The position numbers were made by a program, and so were the translations under genes. 64,000 nucleotides of DNA from Leadbetterella sp. (GTDB taxonomy: Bacteria > Bacteroidota > Bacteroidia > Cytophagales > Spirosomataceae): assembly GCA_019638185.1 (NCBI GenBank), contig JAHBUH010000016.1, positions 36,288 through 100,287 of the forward strand. The letters run 5' to 3'. The notes beneath the pieces are model-generated. The model saw only the letters and a list, made by a program, of their open reading frames with translations. It did no database searches and was not told the DNA's origin. Positions within the stretch are counted from its first letter, which is position 1; each line of letters opens with the position of its first letter. Positions 1 to 8,870 of this stretch are shown piece by piece.

Positions 1-216
1 ACCCTGGAGCCTTCCGGCTACCTTGGCGGTACCCCTGTAACCCGGAAGAAATTTAAAGCTATAGAAGAAGAGTATTACTTTAACCGCAAAAACTATATGG
101 GTGGAATCCTGAACAGCTCCATGACCTTCACCTTAAGAGGGAAAAACGTATCAGCGGATGAACTGTTCCAGGATATCAGGAACGACTACCTCTGCAGGGT
201 GAACATTGATGATTAG
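1..216 (+). CDS. C-terminal fragment of an unrecognised protein
   Basis: An open frame runs from the left edge to a TAG at 214-216 and gives the last 71 residues of a protein that starts outside the window. It begins TLEPSGYLGG and ends CRVNIDD. I do not recognise a family. The frame uses the same codons as its neighbours, and its stop overlaps the stop of the convergent kup gene by 4 bp, which supports it being a real gene end. Confidence 0.6.
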   Translation, partial: TLEPSGYLGGTPVTRKKFKAIEEEYYFNRKNYMGGILNSSMTFTLRGKNVSADELFQDIRNDYLCRVNIDD

Positions 217-2162
217 CCCACCCGCTCCAGCTCTACTTTCCCCAGCGGGTGATACACCAGCGGCACCTCTTCCATGAGCACGCTGGTCCGGTCAAGGCCG
301 AATGCCTGCTCGTCGTGCTGCACATACCTTTTAAGCGTGAAATACGTATTCAGCACAAACCGCTCGTGGAAAGTAAACTCGTTTTCAATGGACATATACT
401 TCTCAATCACCACAAACTTATAATCGATGGCGTCGTTATAACGGCTCGAACCGTTATAACGGAGATGAAGATTCAGCTCTTTCTTTTTGATCAGTTCGTC
501 AATGATATGTTTGAAATACAGCTCGGTGCGGGGCTGAACACGGAATCCCACATTCAGCACGATCTTGATCACCTTGTCGTCTACCAGTTCAGAAACCTCG
601 TAGTTCAGCGTATAAGGCTTATTGGTCCGGTTAATATGGAAAAACCAATACACGTCGGCCCGTTTGGGGCGCCGGGCTAAAATAGAATTCAGGATGGTCT
701 GCTCCACCTGGTCGCGGTGATCGGCCTTGGTCAGATAGATCAGGTGAGTGGCAAATTTCGGGATCGTCTTATCGTCTGACAGCTGCACCAGCTTATCCGT
801 AAACTTGCCCAGGTGGGAAAACTTGGTGTAGCGGTTATTGATCTTCCGGCCATAAAACGAGGTGTACATCACCAGGAAAAACAGGCTGCCTACCAGCACC
901 GTGATATAACCGCCGTCTTTGAATTTGCTGAGGTTAGCTATAAAGAAAGAGATCTCTATGGCACCAAATACCATCAGCAGCCCGATCACCACGGCCTTGT
1001 TCCACCGCAGCTTATACCGCAGGAAATACGCCAGCAGCAGGGTGGTCATCATCATGGTCACGGTAATGGCCAGTCCATACGCCGCTTCCATGCTGGCCGA
1101 GTCCCTGAAATAGAAGACAATGAGGATACAGCCCATCCACAGCAGGGTATTCACACTCGGCACGTAGATCTGTCCCTTGGCCTCGGTAGGCTGCTTGACC
1201 ATCACGCGCTGCCAGAAGTTCAGGTTAATGGCCTCGTTAATCAGCGTAAAAGAACCGCTGATCAGGGCTTGCGAGGCGATGATCGCCGCCAGGGTGGCAA
1301 TGACGATGCCCGGTACCAGGAACCAGTCAGGCATCATCTCAAAAAACGGGTTCCTGTTACCCAGGTGACCCCGGCCCTGGTGCAGCAGCCAGGCCGCCTG
1401 GCCCAGGTAATTGGCCACCAGGCAAATCTTCACAAAAACCCAGGTGATATGAATATTCTCCCGCCCGCAATGCCCCAGGTCGGAATACAGTGCTTCCGCT
1501 CCCGTAGTACATAAAAATACCGCTCCTAATATCCAGAACCCGTGGGGATAATGCGTCAGGAGCTGGTAGGCATAGTAAGGATTTAACGCCTTCAGGACTT
1601 CCGGGTACAGCCGGATCTGGCTGATGCCCAGCACCAGCAGGATCCCAAACCACACCGCCATCACCGGGCCAAAGGCCTTGCCCACATTCTCGGAGCCGAA
1701 ACGCTGGAAAAAAAAGATCAGGGAAACGATCATCACCACTACCGGCACCGGGGGAATGTGCTTCAGGCGGTCTATCATGTCCAGCCCTTCGATGGCCGAA
1801 GTGACCGTCACGGCGGGTGTGATGATGCCGTCAGCCATCAGCGCCGATGCGCCTATCATGGTGGGTACGATCAGCTTCTTACCGTATTTCCGGACCAGGG
1901 AATACAGGGAGAAAATCCCGCCTTCGCCCTCGTTATCGGCCTGGAGGGTAAGCCAAACGTACTTCACCGTAGTTTGCAGCATCAGGGTCCAGAAAACACA
2001 GGAAACCCCGCCCAGAACCAGCATTTCAGAAATCCGCTTCTCGCCGATGATGGCTTTGAAGGTATAAAGCGGGCTGGTTCCGATGTCACCGTAGATAATC
2101 CCTAAAGCAATGACCAGGGAGGCGGCCGTAACCTTTTTACTTATTTCGTGCGTATCTTTCAT
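213..2162 (-). CDS. kup: Kup-family potassium uptake permease
   Basis: 649 residues, close to the usual Kup length. The N-terminus carries the family hallmark GIIYGDIGTSPLYT just before the first membrane helix; about twelve hydrophobic helices follow to roughly residue 450, then a cytoplasmic C-terminal domain of about 190 residues. Kup proteins bring K+ into the cytoplasm, probably with H+. The gene lies directly downstream of a KdpDE-like pair on the same strand (87 bp gap), so the sensor pair may control it; that is inference from position. No kdpFABC genes are in the window. Its 3' end overlaps the converging partial gene by 4 bp. Confidence 0.95.
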   Translation of the reverse strand: MKDTHEISKKVTAASLVIALGIIYGDIGTSPLYTFKAIIGEKRISEMLVLGGVSCVFWTLMLQTTVKYVWLTLQADNEGEGGIFSLYSLVRKYGKKLIVPTMIGASALMADGIITPAVTVTSAIEGLDMIDRLKHIPPVPVVVMIVSLIFFFQRFGSENVGKAFGPVMAVWFGILLVLGISQIRLYPEVLKALNPYYAYQLLTHYPHGFWILGAVFLCTTGAEALYSDLGHCGRENIHITWVFVKICLVANYLGQAAWLLHQGRGHLGNRNPFFEMMPDWFLVPGIVIATLAAIIASQALISGSFTLINEAINLNFWQRVMVKQPTEAKGQIYVPSVNTLLWMGCILIVFYFRDSASMEAAYGLAITVTMMMTTLLLAYFLRYKLRWNKAVVIGLLMVFGAIEISFFIANLSKFKDGGYITVLVGSLFFLVMYTSFYGRKINNRYTKFSHLGKFTDKLVQLSDDKTIPKFATHLIYLTKADHRDQVEQTILNSILARRPKRADVYWFFHINRTNKPYTLNYEVSELVDDKVIKIVLNVGFRVQPRTELYFKHIIDELIKKKELNLHLRYNGSSRYNDAIDYKFVVIEKYMSIENEFTFHERFVLNTYFTLKRYVQHDEQAFGLDRTSVLMEEVPLVYHPLGKVELERVG

Positions 2163-2249
2163 ATTCGCTGCAAAATTGGGGTAAATTCCGTTAGAGGAAT
2201 ATAAATAAAGCGCAGGAGATGTAAAGATTTTATAAAGAAGAGTCCTGCC

Positions 2250-2927
2250 TTACTCAAAACGGTAGCCTACCCCGCTGACCGTGATCAGGTGGCGGGGATG
2301 ATTGGCATCCTGCTCGATCTTTTTGCGCAGCTGCGCCACAAAAACCCGCAGGTACTGGGTTTCCGTCTGGTAGCCCACGCCCCATACTTCCTTTAACAAA
2401 AACTGGTGGGTCAGCACCCGGCCTTCGTTGCGGGCCAGCAGGGCCAGGAGGTTATACTCGGTAGTGGTCAGTTTTAAAACTTCGCCCTGGTTTTTCACCA
2501 CCCGGCCGGCCAGGTCTATCTCCAGCTCCCCGGCCGTGATCACCGGCTGGGCTTCGCCGGAGTCGTTATTCCGGATGGCCGACCGCAGCCGGGCCATCAG
2601 CTCCCCCACCCGGAAGGGTTTGGACAGGTAATCATTAGCCCCGTTATCCAGCGCCCGGATGATGTCTTCTTCGCCCTTCTCCACAGACAGCACCACAATG
2701 GCCTTCGGGTACCATTCCCGCAGCTGCCGCAGCACCTCGTGCCCGCTGATATCCGGGAGGCCCAGGTCCAGCAGGATCACGTCAGGAATATGATTAGCCG
2801 CCAGCATAAGCCCTTCCTTGCCCGTAGCTGCCTGGCGGGTCTGGTAGCCGTGAGTGCTGAGATTGATCTCCAGCAACTTCCGGATCTGGGGCTCGTCATC
2901 AATGATCAGTACGTTAGGCTTATTCAT
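2250..2927 (-). CDS. kdpE: KdpE-like OmpR-family response regulator
   Basis: 225 residues. Receiver domain at residues 5-118 with the acidic pocket (IDDEP), the phospho-accepting Asp54 in LLDLGLPD, Ser81 as the switch residue and Lys103 in LSKPF. An OmpR/PhoB winged-helix DNA-binding domain fills about residues 128-225. The length and sequence match KdpE. The start overlaps the end of the kinase gene by 8 bp, so the two are translationally coupled. It probably regulates potassium transport; the adjacent kup is the only potassium transporter gene in view, so kup may be a target (inference). Confidence 0.88.
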   Translation of the reverse strand: MNKPNVLIIDDEPQIRKLLEINLSTHGYQTRQAATGKEGLMLAANHIPDVILLDLGLPDISGHEVLRQLREWYPKAIVVLSVEKGEEDIIRALDNGANDYLSKPFRVGELMARLRSAIRNNDSGEAQPVITAGELEIDLAGRVVKNQGEVLKLTTTEYNLLALLARNEGRVLTHQFLLKEVWGVGYQTETQYLRVFVAQLRKKIEQDANHPRHLITVSGVGYRFE

Positions 2928-3987
2928 TCTTCAGATTCTTTAAATAGGAAACCTCTGCCGGCAGGGTCAGGCTGAACTCGGCTCCGCCCGCAGCGCTGTC
3001 ACTGAGCCCGATCTGCCCGCCGTGGGCTTCCACAATACCCCGCGCTATGGAGAGCCCCAGTCCCGTGCCGCCGGTACCTGAATCCGGCATCCGGTAAAAT
3101 TTATCAAATACCTTCTGCTTTTCTTCCTCCGGGATACCCTTTCCGTTATCGCTGATGGTGATGTGGAGCTGATCATCGTCAAAACCCACCTGGATCCGCA
3201 CCTCGGAACCCGGCGGTGTGTACCGGATGGCATTGGCCACAATGCCATACAGCACGATCTCCATCAGGCCTTCATCGATCTTAAAAAGCGGCACCTTCTC
3301 ATCCGGATCAAACAGCACCCGGTGATCATCGCAATCCGGCACCGAGCCCATCACCCGGAAGATCAGCTCATTTACATCACACCAGTCTTTCTTCAGGGCC
3401 AGCGTGCCCGTCTCCAGCCGGCTCATGTTCAGCAGGTTCTCCACCTGCTTATTCAGCCGGCTGCCCGCTATATCAATGGCCGTAAAGAGCTCGCTCTTCT
3501 GCTCCGCCGTGATCCGGTCACCCGCCTCCTGCAGCGTATCCACTGCCCCGATGATGGTGGCAATGGGCGTTTTCAGCTCGTGCGATAACGAGCTGAGCAG
3601 CGTATTATACAGCTGGATGGTCTTTTCCTTCTCCTCCTTATCCCGCACCCGCGCTTCCTGTTTCCGGAGGCGGTTAGTCAGCACGGCATTCACCAGCGCT
3701 ACCAGCATATAAATGAAAAACAGCAGGGCGCTTTCCGCACTGTTTATCTTGTAGTGCAGCACCGGCTCAATAAAAAACACGTTCAGGATCAGGGCACTCA
3801 GCACGGCGGAAACCAGCACCGGGAGAATATCAAATAACACCGCCAGCAGCGATACCACCAGTAAAAGGATAAGCGCCACTACGCGGTAATCCATATACGG
3901 CCGAAATAAGTAACAGATCACCGAAAGCAGCACCACACAGCCTGCCCCGATAAACATCTGCTGCAAAACAGGAATACGTCTCATCAT
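2920..3987 (-). CDS. Short KdpD-like sensor histidine kinase
   Basis: 355 residues. Four hydrophobic segments between residues 10 and 105 form a DUF4118-type membrane domain. A HisKA domain follows with the phosphorylated His136 in SLSHELKTP, then an HATPase domain with DNGKGIPEEE and GTGGTGLGLS. The cytoplasmic KdpD sensor domain and UspA domain that make E. coli KdpD about 890 residues long are absent; only the C-terminal half is present. It probably phosphorylates the KdpE-like regulator it overlaps. What it senses cannot be read from the sequence. It is divergent from nhaA. Confidence 0.85.
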   Translation of the reverse strand: MMRRIPVLQQMFIGAGCVVLLSVICYLFRPYMDYRVVALILLLVVSLLAVLFDILPVLVSAVLSALILNVFFIEPVLHYKINSAESALLFFIYMLVALVNAVLTNRLRKQEARVRDKEEKEKTIQLYNTLLSSLSHELKTPIATIIGAVDTLQEAGDRITAEQKSELFTAIDIAGSRLNKQVENLLNMSRLETGTLALKKDWCDVNELIFRVMGSVPDCDDHRVLFDPDEKVPLFKIDEGLMEIVLYGIVANAIRYTPPGSEVRIQVGFDDDQLHITISDNGKGIPEEEKQKVFDKFYRMPDSGTGGTGLGLSIARGIVEAHGGQIGLSDSAAGGAEFSLTLPAEVSYLKNLKNE

Positions 3988-4007
3988 GCTGACGGGTTTA
4001 AGTTATA

Positions 4008-4015
4008 CAAATGTA
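4008..4015 (-). promoter_or_regulatory. -7 box (TACATTTG) for the kdpDE-like operon
   Basis: On the minus strand TACATTTG matches the Bacteroidota TAnnTTTG -7 element and lies 20 bp upstream of the kinase start codon, predicting a very short leader. I see no clear TTG at the -33 position. Confidence 0.45.
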
Positions 4016-4089
4016 GGAACAAATTTCCGTGACTGTACATACCCGTACACAGGGATATGATTCCCGTAGAAATGCCTATTTTTGTACCC

Positions 4090-5259
4090 ATGAATATTAA
4101 CCTCCGCTCTTTCCGGGAGTTCCTGCAGTCCGGCATGGCCGGGGGGATCATTCTCCTGGGATGTGTACTTATTTCCCTGTTCATTGCCAACTCTTCTGCC
4201 GGACCGGCCTTTGAAAAGCTGCTGGCTACAGAATGGGGCCCTTCAGTGGATCTCCGCTATAGCCTTCTAGCCTGGATAAATGATGGCCTGATGGCCATTT
4301 TCTTCCTGCTGGTAGGCCTGGAGATCAAGCGGGAGCTGGTGGAAGGCGAGCTGTCATCGCCCAAAAAAGCCGCCCTGCCCATCCTGGCGGCTGTGGGGGG
4401 CGCCATCATACCTGCGCTCATCTTTACCCTTCTGAACCGGGGTACCTCTACCGCCGGAGGCTGGGGCATTCCCATGGCTACAGACATTGCCTTTGCCATT
4501 GCCATCATCACCCTGCTGGGGAAAAAAGCGCCGCCATCCCTGAAAATTTTCCTGGCAGCACTGGCCATCGTGGATGACCTCCTGGCTATCCTGGTCATTG
4601 CCGTTTTTTATACTTCGGACCTGCATTATACCTACCTCCTGTATGCAGCCGGCCTGGTGGCCCTGCTGGTAGTATTTAACTTCAGTGGCGTAAAAAAACT
4701 GGTGTTCTACCTGGTTCCCGGCCTGTTTATCTGGTACTTCATTCACCATTCGGGTATTCATGCCACCATAGCCGGCGTGCTGGTGGCCATGACCCTGCCC
4801 ACCACGCGGGGCGCCGCCGAGTCGCCCCTGGAGAAGCTGGAGCACCTGCTGCTGACACCGGTAAACTTCGTGATCATGCCGCTTTTTGCCCTCGTCAATA
4901 CCAACATCCGGTTTGACAGCGAAATGCTGGGCGGCCTCACTACCCCGTTGGGTCTGGGCATCATCCTGGGGCTGGTGCTGGGTAAACCCATAGGCATCAC
5001 CCTGATCTCCCGGCTGGCGGTGAAGCTCGGTATTTCCACCTTACCGGAAGGAACGGGCTGGGCACACATCTTCGGAGTAGGGATTTTGGCGGGAATCGGC
5101 TTTACCATGTCCGTATTCATCTCCCTCCTCTCTTTCACCGGGCAGGCATTGCCCCTGTCCCAGGCCAAATTCAGCATTCTGCTGGCCTCGGTGCTGGCCG
5201 GGATCTGCGGTTCAATATTCCTGACTTCCCTTCACCGGTCTAAACAGAAAATACGCTAA
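4090..5259 (+). CDS. nhaA: NhaA Na+/H+ antiporter
   Basis: 389 residues from the chosen start, matching the NhaA family. Recognisable elements are WINDGLMAIFFLLVGLEIKRE, split as in other NhaA proteins, the ATDIAFA segment (equivalent of E. coli Asp133), the ion-binding double Asp in ALAIVDDL (equivalents of Asp163/Asp164), GKPIGI, and GIGFTMSVFI near the end. It exchanges internal Na+ (or Li+) for external H+ across the inner membrane. I chose the ATG at 4090; an in-frame ATG at 4057 is possible. A TAnnTTTG box (TATTTTTG) at 4077-4084 lies between the two, which favours the downstream start, though it would then leave almost no leader. Confidence 0.93.
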   Translation: MNINLRSFREFLQSGMAGGIILLGCVLISLFIANSSAGPAFEKLLATEWGPSVDLRYSLLAWINDGLMAIFFLLVGLEIKRELVEGELSSPKKAALPILAAVGGAIIPALIFTLLNRGTSTAGGWGIPMATDIAFAIAIITLLGKKAPPSLKIFLAALAIVDDLLAILVIAVFYTSDLHYTYLLYAAGLVALLVVFNFSGVKKLVFYLVPGLFIWYFIHHSGIHATIAGVLVAMTLPTTRGAAESPLEKLEHLLLTPVNFVIMPLFALVNTNIRFDSEMLGGLTTPLGLGIILGLVLGKPIGITLISRLAVKLGISTLPEGTGWAHIFGVGILAGIGFTMSVFISLLSFTGQALPLSQAKFSILLASVLAGICGSIFLTSLHRSKQKIR

Positions 5260-5283
5260 CTTTAAGCCGAAATTTCAAACGTT

Positions 5284-7128
5284 ATGATCATCCTTCGTTT
5301 CTTCTTCCTTTGTCTTATCAGCAGCTGCGCCTTTGCCCAGCAAATGAACATCACTCCCATACCGGTCATCCAGGGACAGGGGAAAGTGTCAGCCCTGGTC
5401 GGGCAAAAAGTAGCAGTAAACGGAATAGTTACGGCGGTATTTGCCGGGAAACAGGGATTGGAGGGCTTCTTCATACAGGAAAGTATACCGGATGACGACG
5501 AAAACACCTCAGAGGGCCTTTTCATCTATGACCCCGCCCAGACCTTTAAAGGCAAAACCGGTAACCTGGTGCAGATCATCGGCGAAGTGGCCGAGCTGAA
5601 AAGCGCCCGCAGTTCCCTCACCCAGATAAAAAACGTGAGCAGCATTTTAATCCTCACCGAAAATAATAAACTCCCCGATCCGGTCACTGTCACCCTCCCT
5701 AACGACAACTGGGAACGGTACGAAGGCATGCGGGTACGTGTAAAAGCCGCGGAAGGAAACCTCTTTGTCACCGAACTCTACCAGCTGGGCCGTTACGGGC
5801 AGCTGACCCTCTGCTCCACCGGCCCGGAAAACCAGCCCGGTACAGACGGCCGCCTGGACCAGTTCACCCAGTTTAATACCCCCGATGCAGAGGGTTACAA
5901 GCACTACCTTACAGAAATGGAAAAGCGGAAGATCGTGCTGGACGATGGCAGCGGCGTGCGTAACCCGGCTCAGCTGCCCTTCGGAAGGGAAGGAAAGCCT
6001 TTTGATATGTACCATGCCGTACGGGGCGGTGACCAAGCTAAGGAGGTCATCGGGATAGTGGACGACCGCTTTGATGCCGTAAGGATCCAGCCTACGGAAA
6101 CGGTCTGGTTTAAACCTACGGCCAAACGGCTTTACACCCCGCCGCGCATCCCGCGGAAAAGCACCTTAAAAGTGGCTGCCTTCAATGTGCTCAACTACTT
6201 TAACGGCGACGGGCAGGGCGGCGGATTCCCCACCGAACGCGGAGCCACCACCCCCGAAGAGCTGAAAAGACAGCAGGATAAAACCGTAAACGTTATCCTG
6301 ACCTCCGGTGCCGACGTGCTCTCCCTCATGGAAATTGAAAACGACGGCTTCGGGGAATACAGCGCCATTCAGACCCTGATCCGGGCCCTGAACCAGGCTT
6401 CCGGAAACAAACGGAATTTTGTAGCCTGCGAAGTGGAAAACCGCGGAACCGATGTCATCACCTCGGCCATCCTTTACGACTCCAAAAAGGTCATGGCCGT
6501 TGGACCCACGGTTTCCATGCCTGACGGCTACGGTACCGCTTCCTTTGATTCGGCCCGGCGCAAGCCCATCATCCAGACCCTCCGTGAGCTGAAATCCGAA
6601 CAGGAATTTACGCTGGTAGCCGTGCATTTTAAATCCAAAGGAATACAGAGCTTTGGTGCAGGCAATGAAGATAAGCTGGACGGTCAGGGCCGCAATAACG
6701 AAGTACGCGTTCAGCAGGCCGAAGACCTCAAAAACTGGCTGGATACCCGCCCTACCGGCACCCAGGATCCGGACTACCTGCTGATGGGTGATTTTAATTC
6801 CTACGCCCAGGAAGACCCTCTCCTGTACCTCGACGCTTACCACTACAAAAACCTCTTTCCCCTGACCTCCTACTCCTACGTTTACGACGCCCAGTGGGGC
6901 TCACTGGATCACGCCCTGGCCACACCCGGCCTGATGAGCCAGGTAACCCGGGCGGTCAAATGGCATATCAACTCGGAAGAAGCCACCATCCTGGATTACA
7001 ACACGGAATTTAAGACCCCGGAGCAGGTGAAAAACTATTATGACGCCAGCATGTTCCGATCCTCGGATCACGATCCGCTGATTATTGGCCTGAAGCTGAA
7101 AAAAGCCTCAGTAGATCACGCTGAGTAA
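5284..7128 (+). CDS. Secreted endonuclease/exonuclease/phosphatase-fold nuclease (ExeM-like)
   Basis: 614 residues starting with a signal peptide (hydrophobic core RFFFLCLISSCAFA, cleavage after FAQ). Residues about 25-135 form an OB-fold-like region (GKVSALVGQKVAVNGIV). The C-terminal half is an endonuclease/exonuclease/phosphatase domain with AAFNVLNYF, SLMEIEND, VAVHFKSKG, LLMGDFNSY and the terminal SSDHDP metal/catalytic motif. Family members are extracellular DNases or phosphodiesterases; the likely role is breakdown of external DNA. It begins 24 bp after nhaA, and its last 21 bp overlap the converging oxidoreductase gene. Confidence 0.85.
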   Translation: MIILRFFFLCLISSCAFAQQMNITPIPVIQGQGKVSALVGQKVAVNGIVTAVFAGKQGLEGFFIQESIPDDDENTSEGLFIYDPAQTFKGKTGNLVQIIGEVAELKSARSSLTQIKNVSSILILTENNKLPDPVTVTLPNDNWERYEGMRVRVKAAEGNLFVTELYQLGRYGQLTLCSTGPENQPGTDGRLDQFTQFNTPDAEGYKHYLTEMEKRKIVLDDGSGVRNPAQLPFGREGKPFDMYHAVRGGDQAKEVIGIVDDRFDAVRIQPTETVWFKPTAKRLYTPPRIPRKSTLKVAAFNVLNYFNGDGQGGGFPTERGATTPEELKRQQDKTVNVILTSGADVLSLMEIENDGFGEYSAIQTLIRALNQASGNKRNFVACEVENRGTDVITSAILYDSKKVMAVGPTVSMPDGYGTASFDSARRKPIIQTLRELKSEQEFTLVAVHFKSKGIQSFGAGNEDKLDGQGRNNEVRVQQAEDLKNWLDTRPTGTQDPDYLLMGDFNSYAQEDPLLYLDAYHYKNLFPLTSYSYVYDAQWGSLDHALATPGLMSQVTRAVKWHINSEEATILDYNTEFKTPEQVKNYYDASMFRSSDHDPLIIGLKLKKASVDHAE

Positions 7129-8823
7129 CTCAGCGGAACATACCGGTTTCTCTGTACCCTTTACAAAATAAGTGGCGGCTATCCGCATTTTTATACCCCC
7201 GTTTCTTACCGGATCGGCCGTTAATAAGCGAGCCGTCATCCGGATCTCTGAATTTACTTTTACCGGGGCCAGGAAGCGTAGCTTATCCACGCCGTAATTG
7301 ATCCCCATCCGCACAAACGGCATTTCGTAAATCTCCGAAAGGAACTTCGGCGCCAGAGACAGAGTCAGGAAACCGTGGGCAATGGTGGGGGCGGGAGCTA
7401 CCCCAGCCGCCGGGGTACCAGCCGCCGGGGTACCGGCCACCGGAATGCCGGCCACCGGATCGCCGGGCGCGGGAGTGTCCCTTGCCGGAACGTCCGTAAC
7501 CTGGCCCTCAGTAAGCGGAACGTCAGGCCCAGGAGCGACCACCGCCTTCTCCCCCAAAATATGGATCCACTGGTGGTCACCGGTAGCATCCGCAAAATCA
7601 TTGATCACCTCCTGCGTAACCTGGAACCAGCGGCTTTCTCCCAGGAAAACACCGGCACTTTCCAGTACATGCTCCGGGGAAAGAAAGCGGAATGGGGCGG
7701 ACGAAGCGGATGCTGGCTCTGAAAACCGGCCACCCACCGTATCCGGCACCAGGTCAGTTCCCCGATTCCCCGCACCTGCACTTACCCCACCGGATAAAGC
7801 CCCACCGGGCGCAGGCACTGGCGCGTCTACCAGCTCCGGGCTGCAGATCACCACTGCCTTACCCCGTATTTTTCTCTCCCGGTAATCCTTCAGGGCCTGC
7901 GCGGCCTCTTCCAGCGGATATTCCCGGCCTATGCAGACCCGGATGCGCCCAGCCGTATAATGCCGGAAGATCTCTTCCACATTTTCCTGCTGCTTCAGGG
8001 GTTCCTCGCGGGAGAACTTCCCCCAGAACACCCCTTTCATCTCCGCCCCTTTCAGCAAAAGCAGGTTCAGCGGAACCGCCGGGATCTCCCCCGCGGCAAA
8101 ACCCACCACCAGGTACTTCCCGCCCCAGGCCAGGCTCCGTACAGCCGGCTCGGAAAACCGGCCGCCTACCGTATCCAGCACCAGGTCAGTTCCCCGCTTC
8201 CCGGTGATCACATTCATCCTGTCGCGGATATTCTCTTCCCGGTAATGGATCAGCTCATCCGCCCCGAAAGACGCACACAAAGCCAGGCTTTCGTGGCTCC
8301 CCGCCGCTGCAATCACCTTTAATCCGTAAATTTTCCCCAGCTGTACCGCTGCCAGGCCCACCCCACCGGCAGCGCCCAGGATCAGCAGGGTCTGGCCTTC
8401 TTTGGCCTTACCCCGGTTCTTCAGGGCATAAAGTGCCGTACTGAAATTATACAGGAGAGAGGCCCCTTCTTTCAGGCCCATAGCATCAGACAGGGGGAAC
8501 ACCCGGTTTTTAGGCAGTACCATCTGCTCCGCCAGGCCACCCCAGCGCTCGATGGCAAACACCCGCTGGCCCGGGTAAAACTCCTGCGCTGCACTCCCTG
8601 CCTCTACCACCACGCCCGTCACTTCACCACCCGGAATAAACGGCAGCTCCGGGCTAAACTGGTATTTCCCGTCCAGGATCAGCAGGTCCGGGAAATTCAG
8701 CCCGCAGGCCGCCACCCGGATCCGTACATCGCCGTCTCGTGTCTCAGGTAGGGGAACCTCCCGTATAGCGGTGCTGTCCGGATCCCCGAACCGCTCGCTG
8801 ATAAGTGCGTTCATCATATTCAT
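7108..8823 (-). CDS. Quinone oxidoreductase-type MDR fused to a MaoC-like hydratase domain
   Basis: 571 residues. Residues 1-328 form a zinc-independent medium-chain dehydrogenase (PGGEVTGVV, nucleotide-binding GAAGGVGLAAVQLG at 150-163) like NADPH:quinone or crotonyl-type reductases. Residues 389-571 form a MaoC hot-dog hydratase with Asp416 and His421 in ATGDHQWIH, then IAHGFLTLS. Two oddities are visible. The linker carries a second copy of an 18-residue MDR stretch (210-227 repeated at 354-371). The MaoC active-site loop, usually short between the His and the IAHG motif, is extended by about 50 residues (427-479) rich in Pro/Ala/Gly with 5-residue repeats of the PVAG type. A role in acyl-CoA metabolism is likely; the substrate is unknown. 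Confidence 0.82.
   Translation of the reverse strand: MNMMNALISERFGDPDSTAIREVPLPETRDGDVRIRVAACGLNFPDLLILDGKYQFSPELPFIPGGEVTGVVVEAGSAAQEFYPGQRVFAIERWGGLAEQMVLPKNRVFPLSDAMGLKEGASLLYNFSTALYALKNRGKAKEGQTLLILGAAGGVGLAAVQLGKIYGLKVIAAAGSHESLALCASFGADELIHYREENIRDRMNVITGKRGTDLVLDTVGGRFSEPAVRSLAWGGKYLVVGFAAGEIPAVPLNLLLLKGAEMKGVFWGKFSREEPLKQQENVEEIFRHYTAGRIRVCIGREYPLEEAAQALKDYRERKIRGKAVVICSPELVDAPVPAPGGALSGGVSAGAGNRGTDLVPDTVGGRFSEPASASSAPFRFLSPEHVLESAGVFLGESRWFQVTQEVINDFADATGDHQWIHILGEKAVVAPGPDVPLTEGQVTDVPARDTPAPGDPVAGIPVAGTPAAGTPAAGVAPAPTIAHGFLTLSLAPKFLSEIYEMPFVRMGINYGVDKLRFLAPVKVNSEIRMTARLLTADPVRNGGIKMRIAATYFVKGTEKPVCSAELLSVIY
7391..7465. repeat. 15-bp in-frame tandem repeats in the MaoC domain
   Basis: Four clear consecutive 15-bp units start at 7406, 7421, 7436 and 7451 (first two GCCGCCGGGGTACCA/G, next two GCCACCGGA-type), with a degenerate fifth at 7391. 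They encode the repeated five-residue TPAAG/IPVAG motif on the minus strand. Because the unit is a multiple of three, slippage would keep the frame. Confidence 0.85.
7712..7770. repeat. 59-bp direct repeat, linker copy
   Basis: 59 bp that match 8144-8202 at 53 positions by hand alignment. It lies in the linker between the MDR and MaoC domains and encodes GTDLVPDTVGGRFSEPA on the minus strand. The match at the DNA level shows a partial duplication within one gene. Confidence 0.85.
8144..8202. repeat. 59-bp direct repeat, parental copy in the MDR domain
   Basis: This is the copy in the normal position for the family: GTDLVLDTVGGRFSEPA follows the nucleotide-binding fold. It is therefore the probable source of the copy at 7712-7770. 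Confidence 0.85.
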
Positions 8824-8859
8824 TGCCCAAAACTAAGGGCTTTTTCAAAAATATTCGAG

Positions 8860-8867
8860 TAAATTTG
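8860..8867 (+). promoter_or_regulatory. -7 box (TAAATTTG) directly before the DtxR-family gene
   Basis: TAAATTTG matches TAnnTTTG and ends only 3 bp before the ATG at 8871. If it is the functional promoter, the message would be leaderless or start inside the first codons. Confidence 0.35.
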
Positions 8868-8870
8868 TGT

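Noticed and set aside
7391-7465. CRISPR-like array
   Set aside because: The repeats are 15 bp, tandem without spacers, and encode a protein repeat.
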